The notes under the pieces: model-generated | What the model was told of the DNA's origin: nothing | The model's input: the letters and a program-made list of their open reading frames with translations, nothing else | The model's database searches: none | Source of the DNA: Actinomycetes bacterium | Lineage (GTDB): Bacteria > Actinomycetota > Acidimicrobiia > Acidimicrobiales > Bog-793 | Length of the DNA: 13,911 nucleotides | Assembly (NCBI GenBank): GCA_021821585.1 | Contig: JAKACF010000036.1 | Coordinates: 1-13,911, forward strand | Direction: 5' to 3' | Part shown: positions 6,767-13,562 of the stretch, in pieces | Layout: every line of letters starts with the position of its first letter | Position numbering within the stretch: position 1 is the stretch's first letter | Position numbers and translations under genes: made by a program

Positions 6767-9700
6767 CGCGCACCTCCACGCCCGTCTCGTCGTTGATCCC
6801 GGCCCGCCGGATGTACTCCTCGACGAGCGCTACCCGGTCCGGACCTCGTGGCCGGCGCCCCGGCCGGATGTCACCGCTGAACGCCTTGACCTCCTGGATG
6901 TGGACGTTCGGATCGAGCGAGAGGGCCGCGAGCTCGTTGGCGGCATCGCCGGTCGAGTAGCCGTTGTTGCCCCAGTGGTAGGGCAAGCCGATCTGATGGA
7001 TCGCCTTGCCGTTGACCGTGAGGGGCCGAATCCGGTCGGTCACCATGACCCGTGCCTCGATGACGTTGCGGGCCGTGACGATCGTCGCCCAGCCGTTGTG
7101 CTCGAGATGCCGTTCTGCGGCGAGCTCGGGAGATACCTCGCAGAACATCTCGGGCTGAAGCTCCGAGAGGTAGGGCACCCACCTGCTCATCCCGCCGGCG
7201 GTGTGATGCTCGGTCAGCCGGTAGGTGGTGATCGCATACGGGAACAGCTGCGACCCCGGCTCGGAGGGACTCGGGTGGTACCGGTTGTACTTGCGGTTGA
7301 AGACCTGGCGGACCGGGTTTCGCTGCTGGGAGTACAACAGGTTCGGCACCGGTGAGTCCTGCGGCTCGTAGTGGGTCGGGAGCGGGCCGTCGGTGAGCCC
7401 GGCCGGCACGAACAGCCATGCCTTGCCGTCGGCCTGCATCACGAACGCATCCGTGCCCGACAGCGCCTCGGCAGCTCGCGCGTCAGGCGGTGGACGGTGC
7501 CACGGCGACTTCGACTTCGCGAAGTCGGGGATGTCGTGGCCCGTCCACTCGGCGTTGTCCTCGTCCCACCATACGAGCGCCTTGCGCTCGCTCCACGGCT
7601 TGCCGGAGGGGTCGGCAGACGCCCGGTTGTAGAGGATGCGGCGGTTGGCCGGCCATGCCCACCCCCACTCCCCGGCAACCCAGTTCTGCTCCTTGCCGGG
7701 CTTACGCCGTGCTGCCTGGTTGACGCCGTTCGTGTACACGCCGCAGTAGATCCAGCAGCCACAGGCGGTGGAGCCGTCCTCGTTCAGCTGCTCGTAGGAG
7801 GTGAGTGGCTGGCCGTCGCCGTCCCACCCGTTGATCTCGGCGAGGACCGCCTCGGCGGACGGCTCTGCGATCGAGCCCTCGGTCGGGTAGTCCCAGGTGA
7901 GATCGAGGATCGGCCGGTTGAGCTCGTCGGCGGCCTCTGCGGTGGATGCCAGCTTCTCCCTGATGAGGCGACCGAGGTGGTAGGCGAACCAGAGGTCGCT
8001 TCTCGCCGACCCGTACGGCTCGATCGCGGCGTGATGCCACTGGAGCATCCGCTGGGTGTTGGTGAAGCTGCCGTTCTTCTCGGTGTGCGCGGCCGCCGGG
8101 AAGAAGAAGACCTCCGTCTTGATGTCCTCGGTCACGAGCTCGCCCGTCTCGATCTCCGGTCCGTCCTTCCACCATGTCGCCGACTCGATGAGCGAGAAGT
8201 CCCGCACCACCAGCCAGTCGAGGTTGGCCATGCCGAGGCGCTGCATCTTGGCGTTGGCGGAGCCCACGGCCGGGTTCTCGCCCCAGATGAAGTACCCCTT
8301 GCAGGTGCCGTCGATCTGGGCCATGACGGTCTCGTAGGTGCTGTGGCTCCCGGTGAGGCGCGGGATGTAGTCGAAGCAGAAGTCGTTCTCCGGCGTGGCG
8401 GCCGGACCCCACCACGCCTTGAGCAGGCTGACGGTGTACGACTTCATGTCCCCCCAGTAGCCCTTGTCGGTCGAGGCTCCCTCGAGGAACTTCTCGAGGT
8501 TCTCGTCGTCGTGGGCATGGGGCATCGGGATGTACCCAGGGAGCAGGTTGTACAGCGTCGGGATGTCGGTGGACCCCTGGATGCTGGCATGGCCGCGCAG
8601 AGCGAGGATCCCTCCGCCGGGCCGGCCGATGTTGCCGAGCAGCAGCTGCAGGATGGCGGCGGCACGGATGTACTGCACGCCAACGGTGTGCTGTGTCCAG
8701 CCGACCGCATAGCAGAAGGCCCCAGTGCGATCCGGCCCGGCATCGTCGGCGAGGGTCCTGCACACCTCGAGGAACGCGTCCTGGGGAACTCCGCAGATCT
8801 GTTCCACCATCTCCGGGGTGTAGCGGGAGTAGTGCCGCTTCAGGATCTGGAAGACACAGCGCGGGTGCTGCAGCGTGTCGTCCCGTTCGCCGCCCTGGCC
8901 GACCTTGACGCCGCCCGAGCCGTGGGACTCGCCGCGGCCAGCCCGGTACGACGTCGCCTGGCGGCTCTTGCCCTGGCCGCCACCGGACTGGCTCTCTTGG
9001 CCCTCCTGCTGCGCCCGGTCCTGGTACTCCTGGTCACGCTGGCCCGAGGCGGCCTGCACCTCCACGCCCTCGTACATCCAGGTGTGGAAGTCGTAGCTCC
9101 GCTCCTCCTCGTCCAGACCGGAGAACACGCCGTCGAGGTCCTCGGTGTCACGGAAGTCCTCGTTGATGATCGTCGGGGCGTTGGTGTAGGCGACGACGTA
9201 GTCGCGGAAGTACTTCTCGTTCTGGAGGACGTAGTTGATGATCCCGCCGAGAAAGGCGATGTCGCTCCCGGGGCGCAGCGGTACGTGAAGGTCGGCGACC
9301 GCGCTCGTGCGGGTGAACCTCGGGTCGACGTGGATCAGCTTCGCCCCCCGTGCCTTCGCCTCCATCACCCACTGGAACCCGACGGGGTGGCACTCGGCCA
9401 TGTCGGATCCCTCGATGACGATCCAGTCGGCGTTCTGGAGGTCCTGCTGGAAGGTGGTGGCTCCTCCCCTGCCAAGCGATGTCCCCAAACTGGGGACGGT
9501 GGAGGAGTGTCAGACTCGGGCCTGATTCTCTACCTGTATCACCCCGAGGGCGGTGTACAGCTTCTTCATCAGGTAGTTCTCTTCGTTGTCGAGCGTGGCG
9601 CCGCCGAGGCTGGCGATGCCGAGCGTGCGGCGCACGTCCCGACCGTCCTCGTCCTGCCACTGCCAGGTCTGCCGGCGAGTCTCGATGACCCGGTCGGCCA

Positions 9701-10067
9701 CCATGTCCATGGCGGTGTCGAGGTCGAGCACCTCCCAGTCGGCGGCACCCGGCTTGCGATGGAGCACCTCGTAACGACGGGAGGACCCGGTGGTGAGCTG
9801 CAGGCTGGCCGAGCCTTTCGGGCACAGTCTCCCGCGGCTCACCGGGGAGTCGGGGTCCCCCTCGATGTGGACGACCTTCTCATCCTTCACGAAGACGTTC
9901 TGGCCGCAGCCGACGGCACAGTAGGGGCAGACCGACTTCGCGATCTTGTCGGCCTCGACCACGCGGGGACTCAGGTGCGACGAGGCCGAGGACTTGACAG
10001 CCTGTCCGCGGCCCAGCTTGTCGGCTCCCCGCGCCTGACGGAGTACGGGCCAGTCGTTGATCTTCAT
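6756..10067 (-). CDS. fdhA: Selenocysteine-containing formate dehydrogenase catalytic (alpha) subunit
   Basis: Seen: one 1103-residue protein if TGA at 9512-9510 is read as selenocysteine (U186). Without that it looks like a 185-codon frame ending in ENQARV and a 910-codon frame beginning nearby in the same frame. The joined context, ARV-U-HSSTVPSLGTSLGRG, matches E. coli FdnG (ARVUHGPTVASLAPTFGRG) around its active-site Sec. A 4Fe-4S site is C47, C50, C54, C82; a molybdopterin-dinucleotide-binding domain fills the C-terminal part (YAITTYRLTEHHTAGGMSRW, then VNGKAIHQIGLPYHWG). It oxidises formate to CO2, or the reverse, at Mo or W. Oddities: no twin-arginine signal at the N-terminus, and a Gln/Gly/Ser-rich insertion at about 335-380. 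ATG at 10067 overlaps the upstream stop as ATGA and follows GAGGAGGAG. A 1153-codon antisense frame (7371-10832) is a shadow. Confidence 0.95.
9461..9512 (-). promoter_or_regulatory. Sec-coding TGA with bacterial SECIS hairpin
   Basis: Directly downstream of the TGA (9512-9510) the message can fold into two stacked stems. The lower stem is CUCCUCC (9507-9501) with GGAGGAG (9467-9461), 7 bp. The upper stem is GUCCCC (9497-9492) with GGGGAC (9486-9481), 6 bp, capped by the 5-base loop AGUUU. Known: bacterial SECIS elements sit inside the coding region just after the UGA, about 16-37 bases to the apical loop, with a conserved G among the first two loop bases, and bind SelB. Here the loop begins 18 bases after the UGA and its second base is G, followed by U. 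No other function is needed to explain it. Confidence 0.88.
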
Positions 10068-11029
10068 CGCTCCTCCTCAGTGGGTGAGTTCGGCTCCTCT
10101 GCGGCCCGGCCGCGGCGCTTGGCGGGACGGTTGCCGAGCGCGTCGCGTGCCTTGTCGAGCGGCGCGGCTGACGCGGCAGCCGCTTTGACGGCGGCGGCAG
10201 GCTGCTCAGGAGCATGCGGGTGGGGTCGCGTGGGCGCGTGCTGCTCCGCCTGGAGGATCCGCTCACCGATCGCCCGCCGGTCCTCCTCCGGCATGGAATT
10301 CCAAACGGACAGGAGAACCTTGTCCTCGAAGGCCACATGCTTGCGGAGCCGCTTCTCGAGCTCCTCGACCAGCTCGTCGAAGCGCTCCTCCGACGGCTCG
10401 GTCCTGCCGAGCGCGACCAGGCTGTCCTTGCCCTCCCGTTCCTGCTCGAGGGCCTGCTCCAGGATCTCCTCTCCCTCAGAGAAGAAGTCGCGCACCGCCG
10501 GCCAGAAGTGCTCCTGCTCCGCCGTCTCGTGCTTGGAGAGCTCCACCGTCATCATGTCGACGATCGACTTGCGCCGGGACTGGTGCACCTCGCTTCCTCC
10601 CTTGGTCACCCCGGGGATGGCCTTCAGCTGCTCCATGAGGGCGGTGACCAGGTCGTGCTGGCGGGTGAGGACGTGGCAGACGTCGGTGTCGTCGGTGTCT
10701 CGGGGCCGGCCCGGTTCCGCGTCTCTCGACCGTGCCGCCGCGACCATCTGCCCGTCGCCTGCCGCCCGCCCACGGATCCACTCCTGCACCTCCGACTTCT
10801 GGATCGGGTTGGCAGCGCGTGGTCGCTGGTAGACGAGCTGCTGAGTGCTTCCCTTGATCCTGCCCGGTCTGCTCGGCGTCTCGTCAGGGGGGAAGGTGTC
10901 ACCGCCGTCTGCCGGCAGCCCCGTGGCGATGAGGTAGGCCTGCCCGGCCGGGATCTGCAAGCGGGCGCCGGCGGCCTCGTAGTCGCAGTCGTCGCCGATC
11001 GCATCTAGGACTTCTGTCTGGGTCGGCAT
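10064..11029 (-). CDS. Hemerythrin-domain protein with extra N-terminal segment, first gene of the formate dehydrogenase operon
   Basis: Seen: 321 residues from ATG at 11029, with AGAGG just upstream; its TGA overlaps the fdhA ATG. Residues 1-95 are a segment I cannot assign: a small helical start (TEVLDAIGDDCDYEAAGARL, then PAGQAYLIATGLPADG), a Pro-rich stretch, and a helix with VQEWIRGRAA. The hemerythrin-like part follows: H125 (LTRQHDLV), H167 and E171 (KHETAEQEHFWP), H231 and E235 (RKHVAFEDKVLL). The third helix reads ALEQEREGK, with no histidine. The tail has PTRPHP (266-271), an Ala-rich stretch and LDKARDAL, like the downstream hemerythrin, then a charged end. Inferred: a cytoplasmic diiron partner of the formate dehydrogenase, for O2 sensing, scavenging or assembly. 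Function unproven. Confidence 0.85.
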   Translation of the reverse strand: MPTQTEVLDAIGDDCDYEAAGARLQIPAGQAYLIATGLPADGGDTFPPDETPSRPGRIKGSTQQLVYQRPRAANPIQKSEVQEWIRGRAAGDGQMVAAARSRDAEPGRPRDTDDTDVCHVLTRQHDLVTALMEQLKAIPGVTKGGSEVHQSRRKSIVDMMTVELSKHETAEQEHFWPAVRDFFSEGEEILEQALEQEREGKDSLVALGRTEPSEERFDELVEELEKRLRKHVAFEDKVLLSVWNSMPEEDRRAIGERILQAEQHAPTRPHPHAPEQPAAAVKAAAASAAPLDKARDALGNRPAKRRGRAAEEPNSPTEEER

Positions 11030-11045
11030 CGGGCCTCTGCCTCGG

Positions 11046-11075
11046 TGAATACGAGCGGCGGTTAGCTACCCACAA
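11046..11075 (-). promoter_or_regulatory. Weak candidate promoter for the formate dehydrogenase operon
   Basis: On the minus strand TTGTGG (11075-11070) and TATTCA (11051-11046) are 18 bases apart, giving a start about 10 bases before the ATG at 11029. Each hexamer matches the sigma-70 consensus at only about half of its positions. The half-site GATTGT beside the -35 resembles one arm of the arsR operator but has no partner. Confidence 0.25.
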
Positions 11076-11172
11076 TCGTCGGGCACCTATCCCGCCCGCC
11101 CCACTCGCCACGAGCGGCGACCCTCCGTCCACGGACGGCGATCCGCCACCCGGCATCCGGTGGCACCGGACG

Positions 11173-11192
11173 CCGCCGCCGGCCGGCGGCGG
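11173..11192. repeat. Perfect 20-bp GC palindrome
   Basis: CCGCCGCCGG is followed directly by its exact reverse complement. It sits about 145 bases upstream of the first formate dehydrogenase operon gene and 210 upstream of arsR. It could be a regulator site, a transcription barrier between divergent operons, or chance in GC-rich DNA. There is no T-run. Confidence 0.4.
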
Positions 11193-11361
11193 GGCTCGGG
11201 GCGCGCAGACCGGGGCGCGTCCATGTCCCCCGAGGTGGGAGGGTCAGCGGACGGGCATGGCGCCGCGACGTCGTCCACGAGCCTCGGTGCCAGCGCCGAG
11301 ACCCCCGCTGGGCGGTTCCAGCGTCCCCGGCCCACGTCGTCGGTCGCCAGCCTCTACTGTC

Positions 11362-11391
11362 TTGATTGCGCAACCATGCAATCACTGGTAT
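11362..11391 (+). promoter_or_regulatory. arsR promoter with inverted-repeat operator
   Basis: A perfect inverted repeat TGATTGC (11363-11369) - 8 bases - GCAATCA (11378-11384) overlaps a candidate -35 (TTGATT, 11362-11367) and the spacer before a candidate -10 (TGGTAT, 11386-11391). The arrangement is what ArsR-family autorepression needs, since a bound dimer would block polymerase. The arsR ATG begins 10 bases after the -10 with no Shine-Dalgarno sequence between, so the message would be leaderless or nearly so. Confidence 0.65.
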
Positions 11392-11401
11392 CCTCGTCGT
11401 C

Positions 11402-11761
11402 ATGAGCTCGGAAGCCACGACGGCATCGCCCGCTGAGGACGCCGCCTTCAGGTCGCATGCCGAGCTCTGCAAGGTCCTGACCGATCCGAAGCGCCTGCTC
11501 CTCATCGATGCGCTCCGCCACGCCGAGCGCTGCGTGGGCGACCTCGCCGAGCTGTTCGGCATGAGTCTGCCCAATGCCAGCCAACATCTCTCCGTGCTGC
11601 GACACGCAGGGCTGGTGGAGTCGCGCAGGGAGGGCACGACCGTCTACTACCGGCTGATCGAGCCGCGTATCGCCGACGCGTGCGACATCGTCCACCAGAT
11701 CGTCACCGACCGCCGGCGCGGAGCCGGCCCTGCCGACCACCCCTCACCTAGCGAGCAATGA
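11402..11761 (+). CDS. ArsR/SmtB-family winged-helix repressor
   Basis: Seen: 119 residues from ATG at 11402. A TTG start at 11366 would put the operator inside the gene, so the ATG is preferred. The fold is recognisable: VLTDPKRLLLIDALR (25-39), helix-turn-helix CVGDLAELFGMSLPNASQHLSVLRHAG (44-70), wing SRREGTTVYYRL (74-85). Cysteines are C23 (ELCKVL), C44 (start of the recognition unit) and C94 (ADACDIV, last helix). Known: ArsR proteins leave DNA on binding metals or on thiol oxidation or persulfidation. C23 and C94 lie in the N- and C-terminal helices, which come together in ArsR dimers, so a redox, sulfide or metal signal is plausible. That is inference, helped by the glutaredoxin 16 bases downstream. 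It heads a three-gene operon and probably represses itself. Confidence 0.9.
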   Translation: MSSEATTASPAEDAAFRSHAELCKVLTDPKRLLLIDALRHAERCVGDLAELFGMSLPNASQHLSVLRHAGLVESRREGTTVYYRLIEPRIADACDIVHQIVTDRRRGAGPADHPSPSEQ

Positions 11762-11777
11762 CCAAGGAGGTCCGTTG

Positions 11778-12041
11778 ATGCCCGCCACCCAGACCCGGCA
11801 TCGCGTGCTGGTCTTCACAACGCCCACCTGCCCGTGGTGCCAGCGTGCGAAGGGCTACCTGCGCAGCCAGGGAGTGCCGTTCAGGGAGATCGACGTCTCG
11901 CGCGATCAGAAGGCCGCCGACGACCTCGTGCGTCGCACCGGTCGCATCGGCGTGCCGGTGATCGAGATCGACGGCCGACCGGTCGTCGGCTTCGACCAGT
12001 CCCAGATCGACCGGCTGCTCGGACTGCGCAAGCGGGCTTGA
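11778..12041 (+). CDS. Glutaredoxin-like thiol oxidoreductase (YruB/NrdH-like, CPWC)
   Basis: Seen: 87 residues with active site TTPTCPWCQRAKGYL near the N-terminus, the cis-proline segment GVPVIEIDGRPVVGF and a C-terminal helix DQSQIDRLLGL. ATG at 11778 is chosen over the TTG three bases earlier because AAGGAGG lies 7 bases upstream. No signal peptide, so it works in the cytoplasm on protein or low-molecular-weight disulfides. The EIDVSRDQKAADDLVRRTGRIGVPVI pattern resembles the small YruB-type glutaredoxins, some relatives of which carry Sec in place of a cysteine; here the codons are ordinary Cys. It lies 16 bases after arsR and 42 before the GroES gene and shares their operon. The exact subfamily is unsure. 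Confidence 0.9.
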   Translation: MPATQTRHRVLVFTTPTCPWCQRAKGYLRSQGVPFREIDVSRDQKAADDLVRRTGRIGVPVIEIDGRPVVGFDQSQIDRLLGLRKRA

Positions 12042-12083
12042 GGCCGGACGCCCCGAAACCAACCGATTAAGGAGTAGTCAGCG

Positions 12084-12383
12084 ATGACAGAACAAGTAGA
12101 ACCGCTCGGCGCCCGCGTGCTGCTGAAGGTGCTGGAAGACGAGAGCGTCACCTCGAGCGGCCTCGTGATCCCCGACACGGCCAAGGAGAAGCCACAGCGC
12201 GGTCTCGTGATCGCGGTGGGTGACGACGAAGAGCTGATCAAGGTCAAGCCCGGTGACCGCGTGCTCTACCCCCGTTACGCCGGTACGGAGCTGCGCCTCG
12301 GCGGAGCCGACCACCTCGTCATCGACGCCACGGACCTGCTCGCCGTGTTGCGGGACGCCGGAGCCGTGGAAGCCGCGGCCTGA
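12084..12383 (+). CDS. groES: GroES-like co-chaperonin (Cpn10), without a groEL beside it
   Basis: Seen: 99 residues with the Cpn10 order: VEPLGARVLLKVLED (5-19), mobile loop with SSGLVIPDTAKEKPQRG (24-40), VIAVGDD, VKPGDRVLYPRYAGTEL (54-70), and end DHLVIDATDLLAVL (76-89). The GLVIP triplet fits the GroEL-binding loop. Oddities: the usual invariant LGDRV reads LGARV, the roof region between AVG and VKPGD is very short (DDEELIK), and the end carries an Ala-rich tail (DAGAVEAAA). No groEL follows; a hairpin terminator does. AAGGAG lies 9 bases before the ATG. Known: GroES caps GroEL during folding. Inferred: an accessory copy co-expressed with the thiol-redox genes under stress, with the main groES/groEL elsewhere. 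Confidence 0.9.
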   Translation: MTEQVEPLGARVLLKVLEDESVTSSGLVIPDTAKEKPQRGLVIAVGDDEELIKVKPGDRVLYPRYAGTELRLGGADHLVIDATDLLAVLRDAGAVEAAA

Positions 12384-12390
12384 CCCTCCT

Positions 12391-12430
12391 CGGCGCCCAC
12401 GGCGGGCAGCTGCACCTGCCGTGGGCGCCG
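12391..12430 (+). terminator. Hairpin terminator of the arsR-glutaredoxin-groES operon
   Basis: CGGCGCCCACGGC (12391-12403) pairs perfectly with GCCGTGGGCGCCG (12418-12430), 13 bp, and about three further pairs can form above it, leaving an 8-base loop. It begins 7 bases after the groES stop. No U-run follows, as in many high-GC actinobacterial terminators. Confidence 0.8.
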
Positions 12431-12613
12431 GCACGATCCTCACCTCGAGGCAGGCCGCTACGCGCACAGTTCCTGCGGCCAAGATCTTCGCTATCGATGA
12501 GGACGCCCGCCGTGGGAGGCGAGCCTCGTCCCCGGAGGAGGCAGCCGGCCGCTCTCGAGGTGGCGGCGGTGGGAACACCTTCCGTCCACAGATGAACTCA
12601 TCCCGGCACCGCA

Positions 12614-12645
12614 GCGCAGAGCTGGGCCCACGGGCCCAACTGCGC
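12614..12645 (-). terminator. Hairpin terminator of the dioxygenase gene
   Basis: GCGCAG (12614-12619) pairs with CTGCGC (12640-12645) and, after a small internal loop, TGGGCCC (12623-12629) pairs with GGGCCCA (12632-12638). It lies about 35 bases past the dioxygenase stop. There is no U-tract; it could work in both directions. Confidence 0.6.
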
Positions 12646-12680
12646 GACCTGCTCGCTGTTGCTCGAGCCCTCTCAGCCGA

Positions 12681-13562
12681 TCAAGCCTCGGCCGGCGCCA
12701 ACACGAAGTCTCGTTCCAGCGAGTACCAGGTACCGGCCCACCCCTCAGGCGCTCCAGGCTCGTGGGGCCCATGGGCGAGGAAGTCGACCACGAGTGACGG
12801 CTTCACGCCGAAGACCGCATCGCTGGCGAGGTAGGGGCTCGTCCGGTCGAAGAGGTGCGTCGCCACCGTGTGGTACCCGGCGGCCGAGACCATGAGGTGC
12901 AGATGGGCGGGTCGCCAGGGGTGACGCCCGGTTGCCGCCAACATTCTCCCCACGGGTCCGTCGTCCGGGATCGGGTAGTCGACTGGACGGACCGCCCAGA
13001 AGGAGAACGCTCCGTCGGCCCCCGTCAGAAAGCGGCCGCGCAGGTTCTCCAACGGCTGGTCAGGATCCTGGACCGCGTAAAGCCGGTTCGCGGCGTTCTG
13101 CCAGACATCGAGGACGGCCCCTGCGACCGGTGGCCCGTCGATCCCACGGACAGTCCCGGAGACGAACATCGGTTCCCCGCTCCCCTCCTGCTCGGCGGTC
13201 GACGAGCCCATCGGGCGAACCGGCGAGCCGTCGACGTGAAACGGGCCGACCACAGTCGACTCCGTCACACCGGCCTGCGGGGAGTTCTGCAGGGCGTCGA
13301 CGAGCATCGAGAGGCCGAGGGTGTCCGAGAGGAGAACGAACTCCTGGCGGCGGTCAGTGCAGCGGTGGCCGGCGTCCGTCAAGAAGGCGATGGCTGCCTC
13401 CCACTCCGACGTCGTGAGCCGGACGTCACGCGCGTAGGCGTGGAGGTGCTCGACGAGCCGCTGGAGGAGGAAGCGCAGGCGGGCGTCCGGGGTGCCGTCG
13501 AAGCTCGTGCGTGCCGCTGCAGTGATGTCCTCGGGCGGCAACGGGTGGCGTTCGTGCTCCAC
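12681..13562 (-). CDS. Intradiol ring-cleavage dioxygenase (hydroxyquinol/catechol 1,2-dioxygenase type)
   Basis: Seen: 293 residues from GTG at 13562. The N-terminal dimerisation helices (RLRFLLQRLVEHLHAYARDVRLTTSEWEAAIAFL) are followed by RRQEFVLLSDTLGLSMLVDAL and STVVGPFHVDGSP. The four Fe(III) ligands are visible: Y162 (LYAVQDPD), Y196 (RPVDYPIPDDGPVG), H220 and H222 (HPWRPAHLHLMV), close to the spacing in catechol 1,2-dioxygenase. Known: these cytosolic enzymes open ortho-diphenol rings between the hydroxyls to muconate-type products. Overall resemblance is strongest to hydroxyquinol 1,2-dioxygenase, but substrate cannot be told from sequence alone. The frame stays open to 13721, but the extra 53 residues are Arg/Pro/Ser-rich and look non-coding. 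No other aromatic-catabolism gene is in the window. Confidence 0.88.
   Translation of the reverse strand: MEHERHPLPPEDITAAARTSFDGTPDARLRFLLQRLVEHLHAYARDVRLTTSEWEAAIAFLTDAGHRCTDRRQEFVLLSDTLGLSMLVDALQNSPQAGVTESTVVGPFHVDGSPVRPMGSSTAEQEGSGEPMFVSGTVRGIDGPPVAGAVLDVWQNAANRLYAVQDPDQPLENLRGRFLTGADGAFSFWAVRPVDYPIPDDGPVGRMLAATGRHPWRPAHLHLMVSAAGYHTVATHLFDRTSPYLASDAVFGVKPSLVVDFLAHGPHEPGAPEGWAGTWYSLERDFVLAPAEA

Larger units (their letters stand above)
11030..11401. other. Divergent control region between the formate dehydrogenase operon and arsR
   Basis: No credible gene lies here; frames crossing it are Arg/Gly/Pro-rich with no motifs. It must hold the promoters of both divergent operons. It contains a weak promoter candidate for the minus-strand operon, a 20-bp GC palindrome and the arsR operator, each listed separately. 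The 120 bases next to arsR are less GC-rich, as expected for a promoter. Confidence 0.6.
12384..12680. other. Convergent intergenic stretch between groES and the dioxygenase
   Basis: Two genes converge here. Both ends hold hairpins listed as terminators. The middle (about 12431-12610) shows no gene or RNA I can recognise. A 9-base inverted repeat (CACCTCGAG at 12441, CTCGAGGTG at 12554) is about 100 bases apart and probably chance. Confidence 0.6.

Noticed and set aside
9488..9512. fdhA as a pseudogene or frameshift
   Set aside because: The frame is unchanged across the TGA, the flanking residues match the Sec site, and a SECIS hairpin follows.
7371..10832. 1153-codon open frame on the plus strand, antisense to fdhA and the upstream hemerythrin
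   Set aside because: It covers genes with clear family motifs on the minus strand and itself shows only low-complexity Leu/Val/Arg/Gly sequence.
11366..11401. TTG start giving a longer ArsR
   Set aside because: It would place the inverted-repeat operator and promoter inside the coding region, and the extra residues do not belong to the family.
12431..12610. Small RNA or tRNA between groES and the dioxygenase
   Set aside because: No cloverleaf or paired promoter and terminator could be made out; the long-range 9-base repeat is probably chance.
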